From positions 1 through 58,026 of the forward strand of contig CAIRGJ010000022.1 of the NCBI GenBank assembly GCA_903878085.1: a DNA stretch of 58,026 bases. Direction: 5' to 3'. Shown here in pieces: positions 50,626 through 58,026 of the stretch. A program made the position numbers and the translations under genes. Position 1 is the stretch's first letter. The number at the start of each line of letters is the position of its first letter. The notes under the pieces were generated by a model. The model worked only from the letters and a program-made list of their open reading frames with translations, had not been told where the DNA came from and made no database searches. This DNA comes from an uncultured Hyphomicrobiales bacterium (GTDB taxonomy: Bacteria > Pseudomonadota > Alphaproteobacteria > Rhizobiales > Xanthobacteraceae).

Positions 50626-52005
50626 ATGTACCGCGCCACGATCGGAAGTCGGACTTACAGCTTTTCCGATCTGAAAACGCTGCTCGCCAAGGCCACGCCG
50701 TTGCGCAGCGGCGATCAATTGGCCGGGCTTGTCGCCGCGACCGGCGAGGAGCGCGTCGCCGCCCAATTCGCACTGGCCGATACGCCGCTGACGACGTTTC
50801 TCAGCGAGGCCGTGGTGCCTTACGAGAGCTGTGAGGTGACCCGCCTCATTGTCGATACTCATGACAAGGCAGCCTTTGCGCCCGTCGCGCATCTGACCGT
50901 CGGTGGCTTTCGCGACTGGCTGCTGGCGGACGAGGCGACCGCGCCGGTGCTGGCGGCGCTGGCGCCCGGGATCACGCCGGAAATGGCGGCGGCGGTCGTC
51001 AAGATCAGCCGGTTGCAAGACCTGATGGTGATGGCGGCAAAGTGCTCGGTGGTGACGCGCTTTCGCAACACCATCGGCCTGCCGGGCCGGCTGTCGGTGC
51101 GCCTCCAGCCCAATCATCCGACCGACGACGCACGTGGCATCGCCGCCAGCATTCTCGACGGTCTGCTGCTCGGGTCAGGTGACGCCGTCATCGGCATCAA
51201 TCCGGCGACCGACAGTCCGGAGCGCACGCACGCGCTGCTGTCGATGCTCGACGAGATCCGCGCTAAGCTCGAAATCCCGACGCAATCTTGCGTGCTCGCC
51301 CATGTCACCACCACGCTCGAACTGATCGGCAAAGGTTCGCCGGTCGATCTGGTGTTCCAGTCGATCGCCGGCACGCAGAGCGCCAACAAGAGCTTCGGCA
51401 TCGATCTCGCTTTGCTGCGCGAGGCGCGCGATGCTGCGCTAGCGCTCAAGCGCGGCACCGTCGGCGACAACGTGATGTATTTCGAAACCGGGCAGGGCAG
51501 CGCGCTGTCGGCGAATGCGCATCACGGCGTCGATCAGCAAACGCTGGAGGCGCGCGCTTATGCGGTCGCCCGCGCCTTCAAGCCGCTGCTGGTCAACACC
51601 GTGGTCGGCTTCATCGGGCCGGAATATCTATATGACGGCAAGCAGATCGCGCGCGCCGGACTGGAGGATCATTTTTGTGGCAAGCTGCTCGGCCTGCCGA
51701 TGGGCGTCGACGTTTGCTATACCAATCACGCCGAGGCCGATCAGGACGACGCCGACGCGCTGCTGGCGTTGCTGGTCGCGGCCGGCGTCACCTTCGTGAT
51801 GGGTGTGCCCGGTGCCGACGATGTCATGCTCGGCTATCAGAGCACGTCGTTTCACGATGCGTTGGCGATGCGCGATCTCTATGGCCGCAAACCGGCGCCG
51901 GAATTCGAGGCCTGGCTGGCGAAGCAGGGCCTGATCGATAGCGCGAACCGCATTCGCCCGGGCGAGTTGCCCAGCCGCTTCCGCGCATTGTTGCCACCCG
52001 CATGA
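50626..52005 (+). CDS. eutB: Ethanolamine ammonia-lyase large subunit
   Basis: This 459-residue subunit shows the EutB TIM barrel: NTIGLPGRLSVRLQPNHPTD, QSCVLAHVTTTLELI, DLVFQSIAGTQSANKSFG, YFETGQGSALSANAHHG and GLPMGVDVCYTNHAEADQDD. It converts ethanolamine to acetaldehyde and ammonia with adenosylcobalamin. Its stop codon is formed inside a copy of the palindromic repeat. No eutA, aldehyde dehydrogenase or shell protein genes lie nearby. Confidence 0.95.
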   Translation: MYRATIGSRTYSFSDLKTLLAKATPLRSGDQLAGLVAATGEERVAAQFALADTPLTTFLSEAVVPYESCEVTRLIVDTHDKAAFAPVAHLTVGGFRDWLLADEATAPVLAALAPGITPEMAAAVVKISRLQDLMVMAAKCSVVTRFRNTIGLPGRLSVRLQPNHPTDDARGIAASILDGLLLGSGDAVIGINPATDSPERTHALLSMLDEIRAKLEIPTQSCVLAHVTTTLELIGKGSPVDLVFQSIAGTQSANKSFGIDLALLREARDAALALKRGTVGDNVMYFETGQGSALSANAHHGVDQQTLEARAYAVARAFKPLLVNTVVGFIGPEYLYDGKQIARAGLEDHFCGKLLGLPMGVDVCYTNHAEADQDDADALLALLVAAGVTFVMGVPGADDVMLGYQSTSFHDALAMRDLYGRKPAPEFEAWLAKQGLIDSANRIRPGELPSRFRALLPPA

Positions 52006-52045
52006 TCCCGAAAAGTGGGAACCGGTTTTCGGATAGGATCATGCG
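51999..52045. repeat. Palindromic intergenic repeat, copy 3
   Basis: Arms CGCATGATC (51999-52007) and GATCATGCG (52037-52045), inner CCGAAAA / TTTTCGG. The eutB stop codon (52003-52005) is inside it, and it ends 13 bases before the eutC start. Confidence 0.85.
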
Positions 52046-52057
52046 AAAGATAGAACC

Positions 52058-52840
52058 ATGACAAAGTCTCCGGAAAAATTGGAAGGCGCTGCGCTGTGGG
52101 TGAACTTGCGCAAGCTCACCGCGGCGCGCATCGGCCTCAAAAGAGCGGGCGCGTCGCTGGCGACCCAGGCGTTGCTCGAATTCCAACTCGCGCATGCCCG
52201 CGCCCGCGATGCCGTGCATGCGCCGCTCGATATCGCGCGTCTCAATGACGACCTGGCGCCGCTTGGGCTGCCGGTGGTGGATGTCGCCAGCGCCGCCGCC
52301 GACAAGCAGACTTATCTGATGCGTCCCGATCTCGGCCGCCAATTGGCGGAAGGCGCCGCGGCAAAACTGAAGCCGCACGCCGGTGGCTACGACGTGGTGT
52401 TCGTGGTCAGCGACGGTCTGTCGGCCGGCGCGGTGCAGATACATGCCGCGCCGGTGCTGGCGGCGGTGTTGTCGGAACTGCAAAAGCAAAGCTGGCGCAT
52501 CGCGCCGTTCGTAATGGCGCGCCACGGCCGTGTCGCCATCGGCGACGCTATCGCCGCGGCGCTTGGCGCAAGCTGCGCCGTGGTCCTGATCGGCGAACGT
52601 CCCGGCCTGTCGGCGCCCGACAGCATGGGCGCATATCTCACGTGGCAACCGTCGGCGCAGACCACCGACGCCGAGCGCAATTGCATCTCCAACATCCGAC
52701 CCGACGGCATTGGCTATGCCGATGCCGCCTTCAAGCTGACGCATCTGCTGGCCGCCATGCGCGCGCGTCGCCTGTCCGGCGTGGCGCTCAAGGACCTGTC
52801 GGATCGGTTGCTGATCGGGGGAAGTAGCGGCGGCGGCTAA
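52058..52840 (+). CDS. eutC: Ethanolamine ammonia-lyase small subunit
   Basis: This 260-residue subunit has LRKLTAARIGLKRAGASLAT, the family QLAHARARDAVHAPLD, DVVFVVSDGLSAGAVQIHA, LIGERPGLSAPDSMGAYLTW and NCISNIRPDGIGY. It completes the B12-binding active site with EutB. Spacing to eutB is 52 bases and is filled by the repeat. Confidence 0.95.
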   Translation: MTKSPEKLEGAALWVNLRKLTAARIGLKRAGASLATQALLEFQLAHARARDAVHAPLDIARLNDDLAPLGLPVVDVASAAADKQTYLMRPDLGRQLAEGAAAKLKPHAGGYDVVFVVSDGLSAGAVQIHAAPVLAAVLSELQKQSWRIAPFVMARHGRVAIGDAIAAALGASCAVVLIGERPGLSAPDSMGAYLTWQPSAQTTDAERNCISNIRPDGIGYADAAFKLTHLLAAMRARRLSGVALKDLSDRLLIGGSSGGG

Positions 52841-52861
52841 AAGCTTGGCCACTTAAAAGAG

Positions 52862-52936
52862 TGGCTCCCCGGGCTGGGATCGAACCAGCGACATTTCGAT
52901 TAACAGTCGAACGCTCTACCGCTGAGCTACCAGGGA
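52862..52936 (-). tRNA. tRNA-Asn (GTT)
   Basis: On the minus strand, acceptor TCCCTGG pairs with CCGGGGA (one G-T pair). Anticodon loop CTGTTAA gives GTT; T-arm GTTCGATCC; CCA encoded. 75 bases. Confidence 0.95.
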
Positions 52937-53047
52937 ATACGGTACTTCTTATGCAACGGGCCTATAACAAAGCCCTAACCGCTTTGCAAAGCATGAACTT
53001 CGCGCCAGCTTAGACGCGGAATTTCGCCGATTTAGGGGCGAATGGAG

Positions 53048-53121
53048 TGGAGGCCACGCCCGGAATCGAACCGGGATAGAAGGATTTGCAGTCCTCTGCG
53101 TAACCACTCCGCCACGTGGCC
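53048..53121 (-). tRNA. tRNA-Cys (GCA)
   Basis: On the minus strand, acceptor GGCCACG pairs with CGTGGCC. Anticodon loop CTGCAAA gives GCA; T-arm GTTCGATTC; CCA encoded. 74 bases. Confidence 0.95.
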
Positions 53122-53282
53122 TTAGATGGCGCACCCGGACACGTCCGCGCACTCCGCCTAAGTGCTAGCCTATATAGGAGCATTCGTAGCTCCACAACGC
53201 TTGCGGTCACTTGCCTTTTGCCGGCGCTTGCCGCACAAAAGCCACGCCTTTCCTCCGCTTTATCTTCACAATCGGGGCCGCG

Positions 53283-53936
53283 ATGACCGATTTTTCCTCC
53301 GCACGCCGTCATATGGTGGACGGCCAGGTCCGCACCGTCGACGTTACCGACCTGCGGGTGATTTCCGCCATGCTGGAGGTTCCGCGCGAGCGATTCGTGC
53401 CGGCTTCCGCCACAGCTTTGGCCTATCTCGATCTCGAAATGGTCATCGGCGAGGGCGGCTCGCGCCGTCTGCTCAAGCCGCAGGTGCTGGCCAAGCTGCT
53501 TAGCGCTGCTGACCTGACCGGCACCGATCGGGTGCTGGATGTCGGCTGCGCCACCGGTTACTCGGCGGCGCTGCTGGCCGCCATTGCCGGGCAGGTGGTC
53601 GCGCTCGAACAGGACGCCGGCCTCGCCAAGGCGGCGCAAACCGCGCTGGCAAGCCTGCCGAACGTCAGCGTGGTCAGCGGCCCGCTCACCGCCGGCTGGG
53701 CCTCGGGCGGTCCCTATGACCTCATCCTGCTCGAAGGCGCCATTGAAGTTGAGCCGCAGGCCTTTTGCGCGCAATTGAAGGAAGGCGGGCGGCTGCTGTG
53801 CGTGTTGGGTTCCGGTCCCAACGCCAAGGCCATGCTCTATCGCCGCAGCGGCGACGAGTTGGGTGGCCGGCCGGTCTTCGATGCAGCGGCGCCTTTGTTG
53901 CCAGGTTTCGCTAAAGCGCCGGTTTTTGCATTCTGA
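53283..53936 (+). CDS. pcm: Protein-L-isoaspartate O-methyltransferase family protein
   Basis: ATG 53283 gives 217 residues. The start ARRHMVDGQVRT, then VPRERFVPAS, GEGGSRRLLKPQVLAKLL and the SAM-binding VLDVGCATGYSAALLA place it in the PCMT family. The usual repair enzyme has a G-E-G-Q-T-I-S-Q type motif, here GEGGSRRLLKP, so this rhizobial form may not be a true isoaspartyl repair enzyme. It precedes the TolC-family gene, as in other Hyphomicrobiales. Confidence 0.85.
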   Translation: MTDFSSARRHMVDGQVRTVDVTDLRVISAMLEVPRERFVPASATALAYLDLEMVIGEGGSRRLLKPQVLAKLLSAADLTGTDRVLDVGCATGYSAALLAAIAGQVVALEQDAGLAKAAQTALASLPNVSVVSGPLTAGWASGGPYDLILLEGAIEVEPQAFCAQLKEGGRLLCVLGSGPNAKAMLYRRSGDELGGRPVFDAAAPLLPGFAKAPVFAF

Positions 53937-54114
53937 GACGGCTGAAATTGCGGCAAACGGTTCCAAACCGTGGCGCAAAATCCCCATGCCGCCGCCTTTC
54001 TGTGGGCGGAAAGTTTCGGGGGGTTTAAACCCACACGCCCTGCGCATATGGTTTCCGGTTCCTAAGGTAGCGCGCGGGCCATATTCGGACGCGCGCTTGT
54101 AGTCAGGCAGTGCA

Positions 54115-55545
54115 ATGTCGCGTCGGTGTGTGAGCGGGTTGAAAATCGGTTTTGCGGTCGTGACGATCGCAGGCATGGCGTGGTCGCCCGGTCAGGCACA
54201 GGCCGAAACCGTCGAATCCGCGCTGATCCAGGCCTACCAGAACAATCCGACGCTCAATTCGCAGCGCGCCGCCGTGCGCGCCGTCGATGAAAGCGTGCCG
54301 ACGGCGCTGGCCGGCTACCGGCCGCGCGTCACGGTCACAGCGACCGGCGGCGAGCAGGTTCTGTCCTCGACCTCACTGACGAACCCGACGCGCGCGCCAG
54401 GCGCGCCGGCCACGTATTTCACCCAGAACGGCTATAATTCGCCTTACGGTGCCGGCGCCACCATCAGCCAGACCTTGTTCAACGGCTTCCAGACCGCCAA
54501 CCGCACCCGGCAGGCCGAGGCGCAGGTGCTGGCGGCGCGCGAGACCCTGCGCACCTCCGAGCAGACCGTGCTGCTCAATGCCGTCACCGCCTATATGAAT
54601 TTGTTGCGCGACACCGCCATCCTCGATCTGCAGCGCCGCAACGTCGAGGTGCTGCAGGAGCAATTGCGCCAGGTGCGCGACCGCTTCAACGTCGGCGAAG
54701 TCACGCGCACCGACGTGGCGCAGTCGGAATCGAGTCTGGCGGCTGGCCGGTCGCAAGTGCTGACCGCGGAATCCAACTACAAGTCCTCAGGCGCAACCTA
54801 CCGTCAGGTGATCGGCCACGATGCCGCCAAACTGACGCCCGCCACGCCGGTCGATCGTTTTTCGCCGCGCAGTCTGCAGGACGCGATCGGTTTTGCCAGC
54901 AACACCCATCCGGCGGTGGCCACCGCACAATACAATATCGATGCGGCGCAGTTGCAGGTGAAGGTCGCCGAGGGCGCGCTGTATCCGACGCTGTCGGTGC
55001 AGGGCAGCTACAACCAAAACTTCATGAGCGCGTCGAGCCTCAACGCCTTCGTGAACTCTTCGGCCACGGTGCTGGGCACGTTGAGCGTGCCGATCTATCA
55101 GGGCGGCGCAGAATATGCCGCCATTCGCCAGGCGAAAGAAACGCTCGGCCAGCGCCGTCTCGACTTCGACGGTGCGCGCGATCAGGTACGCCAGGCCGTG
55201 GTGCAGTCCTGGGGCCAGCTCGATGCGGCCAAGGCCAATATCGAGGCGACGTCCGCGCAGGTGCAGTCCTCGGAGATCGCGCTGAACGGCGTGCGCGAGG
55301 AGGCGCGGGTCGGTCAGCGCACCACGCTCGACGTCCTCAACGCCCAGCAAACGCTAGTGAATGCGCGGGTGGCGCTGGTCACCGCCCAGCGCGACCGCGT
55401 GGTCGCATCCTACACGCTGCTGTCGGCGGTCGGCCGGCTGACGCCGCCGGTGCTCGGGCTGAACGTGCCGGTCTATAGCGCTACGGTGCATTACGAGCAG
55501 GTGCGCGACAATTGGGCCGGCGTGCGCACCCCCGACGGCCGCTGA
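54115..55545 (+). CDS. tolC: TolC-family outer membrane efflux channel
   Basis: This 476-residue protein has a signal peptide ending QAQA-ET. Both structural repeats of the TolC fold are visible: ESALIQAYQNNPTLNSQRAA and later the second YNIDAAQLQVKVAEGALYP, with QTLFNGFQTANRTRQAEAQV and RDRFNVGEVTRTDVAQSES for the coiled-coil hairpins, and the end repeat VREEARVGQRTTLDVLNAQQ. It forms the outer-membrane channel for type I secretion and efflux pumps. Confidence 0.94.
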   Translation: MSRRCVSGLKIGFAVVTIAGMAWSPGQAQAETVESALIQAYQNNPTLNSQRAAVRAVDESVPTALAGYRPRVTVTATGGEQVLSSTSLTNPTRAPGAPATYFTQNGYNSPYGAGATISQTLFNGFQTANRTRQAEAQVLAARETLRTSEQTVLLNAVTAYMNLLRDTAILDLQRRNVEVLQEQLRQVRDRFNVGEVTRTDVAQSESSLAAGRSQVLTAESNYKSSGATYRQVIGHDAAKLTPATPVDRFSPRSLQDAIGFASNTHPAVATAQYNIDAAQLQVKVAEGALYPTLSVQGSYNQNFMSASSLNAFVNSSATVLGTLSVPIYQGGAEYAAIRQAKETLGQRRLDFDGARDQVRQAVVQSWGQLDAAKANIEATSAQVQSSEIALNGVREEARVGQRTTLDVLNAQQTLVNARVALVTAQRDRVVASYTLLSAVGRLTPPVLGLNVPVYSATVHYEQVRDNWAGVRTPDGR

Positions 55546-55728
55546 CCGGTTCCAGACTGTGGAACGCGGTGGGCGTGTCCACAGATCATTGCCTTTTCAT
55601 AGTTTGGGACTGCCACAGTTGCGTCCGGCTGGCGTATAAAAGGGACTCAAGTAACGATTCGCTCATTCCGCACATGCCTCGGCGTGTCGCCGTGCGGGAC
55701 GCACCAAACTGCGGTCGGGAAGTAAGAA

Positions 55729-56418
55729 ATGACCCAAGCGGCGAAGGCCCAAGAGCCCTCGATGGAGGAAATCCTAGCCTCCATCCGGCGTATCATCGCC
55801 GACGACGATAGCGGCAAAGGCGCCAAGCCTGCCGAGGCCGCCAAGCCGGTCGCGCCGCCACCGCCGGCTGCTGCCGTTACCAGCCGTCCGGCTCCGGTGC
55901 CGCCGCCACCTGCGGCCGCCGCCAATAATCAGCAAGACATCGACGCCATGCTCGCCGATCTCGACGCGCCGCCGAAATTCGTGCCGCCGCCGATCCCGGC
56001 CGCGCCGCCGGTAGCCGACGTGCTCGATCTGACCGAGGCGATGACCGCGGCTGCGGCGCCGCCGCCGGCGCCTAATTTCCGCACCATCGATGGCGCCAAC
56101 GACGTGGTGTTCACCGACCGGGCGCCGGTACCGCCGCCCGAACCGCCGGTCCGCTTTGCCGAAGAGCCGCGGCCCCAATTTACCCCGGCCCCGGCGCCCG
56201 ATCAGGCGCTGATCTCGGGTGCGACGATGTCGGCGGTCGACAGTGCGTTCAATTCGCTGGCCAACACCGTGCTCGGCAACAATGCGCGCACGCTTGAGGA
56301 TCTGGTCAAGGAAATGCTGCGCCCGATGCTCAAGGGCTGGCTCGACGACAATCTGCCCAGCATGGTCGAGCGTATCGTGCGCGCCGAGATCGAACGCGTC
56401 TCGCGCGGAAGGCCGTAA
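55729..56418 (+). CDS. popZ: Polar organizing protein PopZ-like (DUF2497)
   Basis: This 229-residue protein has the conserved N-terminal helix PSMEEILASIRRIIADDD, a long Pro/Ala-rich acidic middle (about residues 35-170), and the C-terminal helices LEDLVKEMLRPMLKGWLDDN and PSMVERIVRAEIERVSRG. That layout is PopZ: a pole-localised condensate scaffold that anchors ParB and other regulators. It sits between tolC and valS, its usual place. Confidence 0.92.
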   Translation: MTQAAKAQEPSMEEILASIRRIIADDDSGKGAKPAEAAKPVAPPPPAAAVTSRPAPVPPPPAAAANNQQDIDAMLADLDAPPKFVPPPIPAAPPVADVLDLTEAMTAAAAPPPAPNFRTIDGANDVVFTDRAPVPPPEPPVRFAEEPRPQFTPAPAPDQALISGATMSAVDSAFNSLANTVLGNNARTLEDLVKEMLRPMLKGWLDDNLPSMVERIVRAEIERVSRGRP

Positions 56419-56425
56419 TCCGGCT

Positions 56426-57646
56426 TCAGATTTCCCGCACCGCGCGCCGTTTCAATGCGCGCGCGAACCACAGACCGCACAACAGCAGCACCACGGCGGC
56501 GCCGAGGAACACCGGCACCGCGGTGTAGCGGTCGAAAATGATGCCGCCGACGGCCACGCCCGCGGTCTGGCCGAGATAAAGCCCCGCCGAGAAAATGCCG
56601 ACCGCGGTGCCGCGCGCTTCCGGCGTCATCTGCGTGGCATTGGTCTGCAGCGTGTTGTGCAGCATGTAGAAGCCAAGGCCGATGGCGATGATGGCGAACG
56701 GCGCGATCCAAGCCACCGGCTCGACGGCCAAAACGACATAGGCCAGCGCCAGCACCACACCGCCGCCGCAGGCCAGGCCCACCGGACCGAACCGCGTGAC
56801 GAGGCGGCCGACCGACAGGCTGTAGATCAATCCGCCGGCCGCGAAAAAGCCGACGAACAGCCCGACCAGCGTGAAGCTGACGCCGAAACGCAAATGCAGG
56901 TCGGCGCCGACATAGGCGAAAGCGCCAAACATCGCGGCAGCCTCGACGAAGGCCAGCGCGATCAGCGCGCGGCTCCAGGGCGAGCGCAGCACCGCGATAT
57001 AATCCGCGACAAAGCCGCCGCCGCTTCGTTTTGGCGCGTTGCGCGCATGCGTGATCGGATTGCGCCACAGTTCGTAGAACAGCCCGACGGTGGCGATGCC
57101 GATCAGGCCGGCCAGCAGCAGGAACACCGTGCGCCAGCCGAAATAATCGCCGAGCGCGCCGCCTGCCGCCTGGCCGAACATCTGGCCGAGGATTTGCCCC
57201 GACAGGAACGTGCCGATCACCTGCTGGCGCCGCTCATAGGGGATGACGTCGCCGACAAAGGCCAGCGCAAACGGCACGATCCAGCCGGTGGCGAGCCCGC
57301 TGCCTAATCTCGCTGCCACCAGCAGCGTCAGCGATGGCGCCAGCCCGCAGGCCAAGACCATCGCCGCCGAAACCGCCGCGGCGATCGAGGCGCAGAGATA
57401 TTTGCCGAAGCGGTCGCCGATCGGACCGATCACCAGTTGCACCGAACCATGAGCCAGCAGGTAAACCGTGACCACGATCGAAGCCGCGCCGACGGTGGTG
57501 TTAAAATCGGCGGCAATCTGTGGCAGCAGCGAATCGGTGACGCGCACCATGGCCTGAGCGGCGAAGGCCGCAATGGCGAGGCAGGCGATGGCGCGGGTGG
57601 CGCTGCCGCTCGGCGGGGCGGGGAGAATGGTCGAATTGTCCGGCAA
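56426..57646 (-). CDS. MFS transporter
   Basis: This 406-residue transporter has twelve hydrophobic spans. The start appears to be TTG 57646, since the first span (AIACLAIAAFAAQAMV) precedes any ATG. GPIGDRFGKYLCA is the loop 2-3 motif, RLGSGLATGWIVPFALAFVG the fourth span, and LSVGRLVTRFGPVGLA the repeat in the second half. It resembles the drug or arabinose-type efflux group (DHA1). The substrate is unknown. It is inserted between popZ and valS on the opposite strand. Confidence 0.85.
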   Translation of the reverse strand: MPDNSTILPAPPSGSATRAIACLAIAAFAAQAMVRVTDSLLPQIAADFNTTVGAASIVVTVYLLAHGSVQLVIGPIGDRFGKYLCASIAAAVSAAMVLACGLAPSLTLLVAARLGSGLATGWIVPFALAFVGDVIPYERRQQVIGTFLSGQILGQMFGQAAGGALGDYFGWRTVFLLLAGLIGIATVGLFYELWRNPITHARNAPKRSGGGFVADYIAVLRSPWSRALIALAFVEAAAMFGAFAYVGADLHLRFGVSFTLVGLFVGFFAAGGLIYSLSVGRLVTRFGPVGLACGGGVVLALAYVVLAVEPVAWIAPFAIIAIGLGFYMLHNTLQTNATQMTPEARGTAVGIFSAGLYLGQTAGVAVGGIIFDRYTAVPVFLGAAVVLLLCGLWFARALKRRAVREI

Positions 57647-57716
57647 AGTTGACTCTCGGTAGGGGGCGGGCTTTCTAACCCGCCAAAGCAGTCAGAACAA
57701 AGCGCCCAAAAGCAAA

Positions 57717-58026
57717 ATGATCGATAAGACCTATCAGCCCGCCGAAGTCGAGGGCCGCATCTACCAGACCTGGGAACAGGCGGGCGCCTTCAAGGCCGGC
57801 CGGCCCGAACGCGCCGCTGCGCAGCCTTACTGCATCGTCATCCCGCCGCCCAACGTCACCGGCTCATTGCATATGGGCCATGCGCTCAACAACACACTGC
57901 AAGATATTCTCGCGCGCTTCGAGCGCATGCGCGGCAAGGACGTGCTGTGGCAGCCGGGCACCGATCACGCCGGCATCGCCACGCAGATGGTGGTCGAGCG
58001 GCAATTGATGGAGCGCCAGGAAAAGA
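57717..58026 (+). CDS. valS: Valyl-tRNA synthetase, N-terminal part (cut by window end)
   Basis: The reading frame opens at ATG 57717 and continues to the window edge without a stop (103 codons). The start [20 protein letters not shown] and the class I HIGH-type motif in [17 protein letters not shown], then [17 protein letters not shown], identify valine-tRNA ligase. Only about a tenth of the gene is present. Confidence 0.95.
   Translation, partial: MIDKTYQPAEVEGRIYQTWEQAGAFKAGRPERAAAQPYCIVIPPPNVTGSLHMGHALNNTLQDILARFERMRGKDVLWQPGTDHAGIATQMVVERQLMERQEK

Overview
The window reads as chromosome from an alphaproteobacterium of the order Hyphomicrobiales (Rhizobiales), most like the Bradyrhizobium / Rhodopseudomonas / Pseudolabrys group. 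The evidence is the very GC-rich codon use from about 16 kb on, the gene order pcm - tolC - popZ - valS, an aapJQMP general amino-acid transporter, an NDUFS4-type complex I subunit, and palindromic intergenic repeats of a kind common in that group. This placement is inference from family content; no 16S gene is present.

Region 1 (1 to about 15.9 kb) is an integrated mobile element. It abuts the 3' end of a minus-strand tRNA-Glu gene, the usual attachment position for tyrosine integrases. Its composition is visibly less GC-rich, with many short unknown genes. In order it holds: a small probable HTH protein, a Cys-rich protein, a primase-helicase fusion, a noncoding stretch with iterated inverted repeats, a probable small and a clear large terminase subunit, two unknown genes, hairpins, a Panacea-domain antitoxin with an overlapping candidate toxin, several secreted or membrane proteins (including an LprI-like one), an N-terminally shortened SRAP protein, and a minus-strand block of unknown genes beside the tRNA. 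No capsid, portal, tail or lysis genes and no integrase are visible. The left end lies outside the window. The content suggests a phage-satellite-like island rather than a full prophage.

Region 2 (16 to 28 kb) is core chromosome: glyoxalase I, a sirtuin, a double cold-shock protein, a DUF192 protein, tRNA-Pro, an NDUFS4-like subunit, a receiver/EAL protein, tRNA-Arg, then an alpha-2-macroglobulin and PBP1C pair with overlapping ends.

Region 3 (28 to 32 kb) is a probable envelope-lipid modification operon: ArnT-like transferase, PAP2 phosphatase, GT2 polyprenyl-phosphate glycosyltransferase and a LAB_N protein. The set resembles the rhizobial Rgt/LpxE/LpxF lipid A galacturonylation and dephosphorylation machinery. 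Region 4 (32 to 40 kb) has a metC-like lyase, the aapJQMP operon with a structured leader, and a rhodanese plus cysteine synthase-like pair. Region 5 (40 to 49 kb) has a GGDEF protein, a complete branched-chain amino-acid-type ABC transporter, and a MetE-like protein followed by an M24 peptidase. Region 6 (49 to 58 kb) has nicotinate phosphoribosyltransferase, ethanolamine ammonia-lyase (eutBC), tRNA-Asn, tRNA-Cys, pcm, a TolC-family protein, popZ, an MFS transporter and the start of valS.

Two small genes were found by reading the gaps by eye: a 38-residue single-pass membrane protein with a strong ribosome binding site, and a 36-residue protein. Both are in the mobile element.
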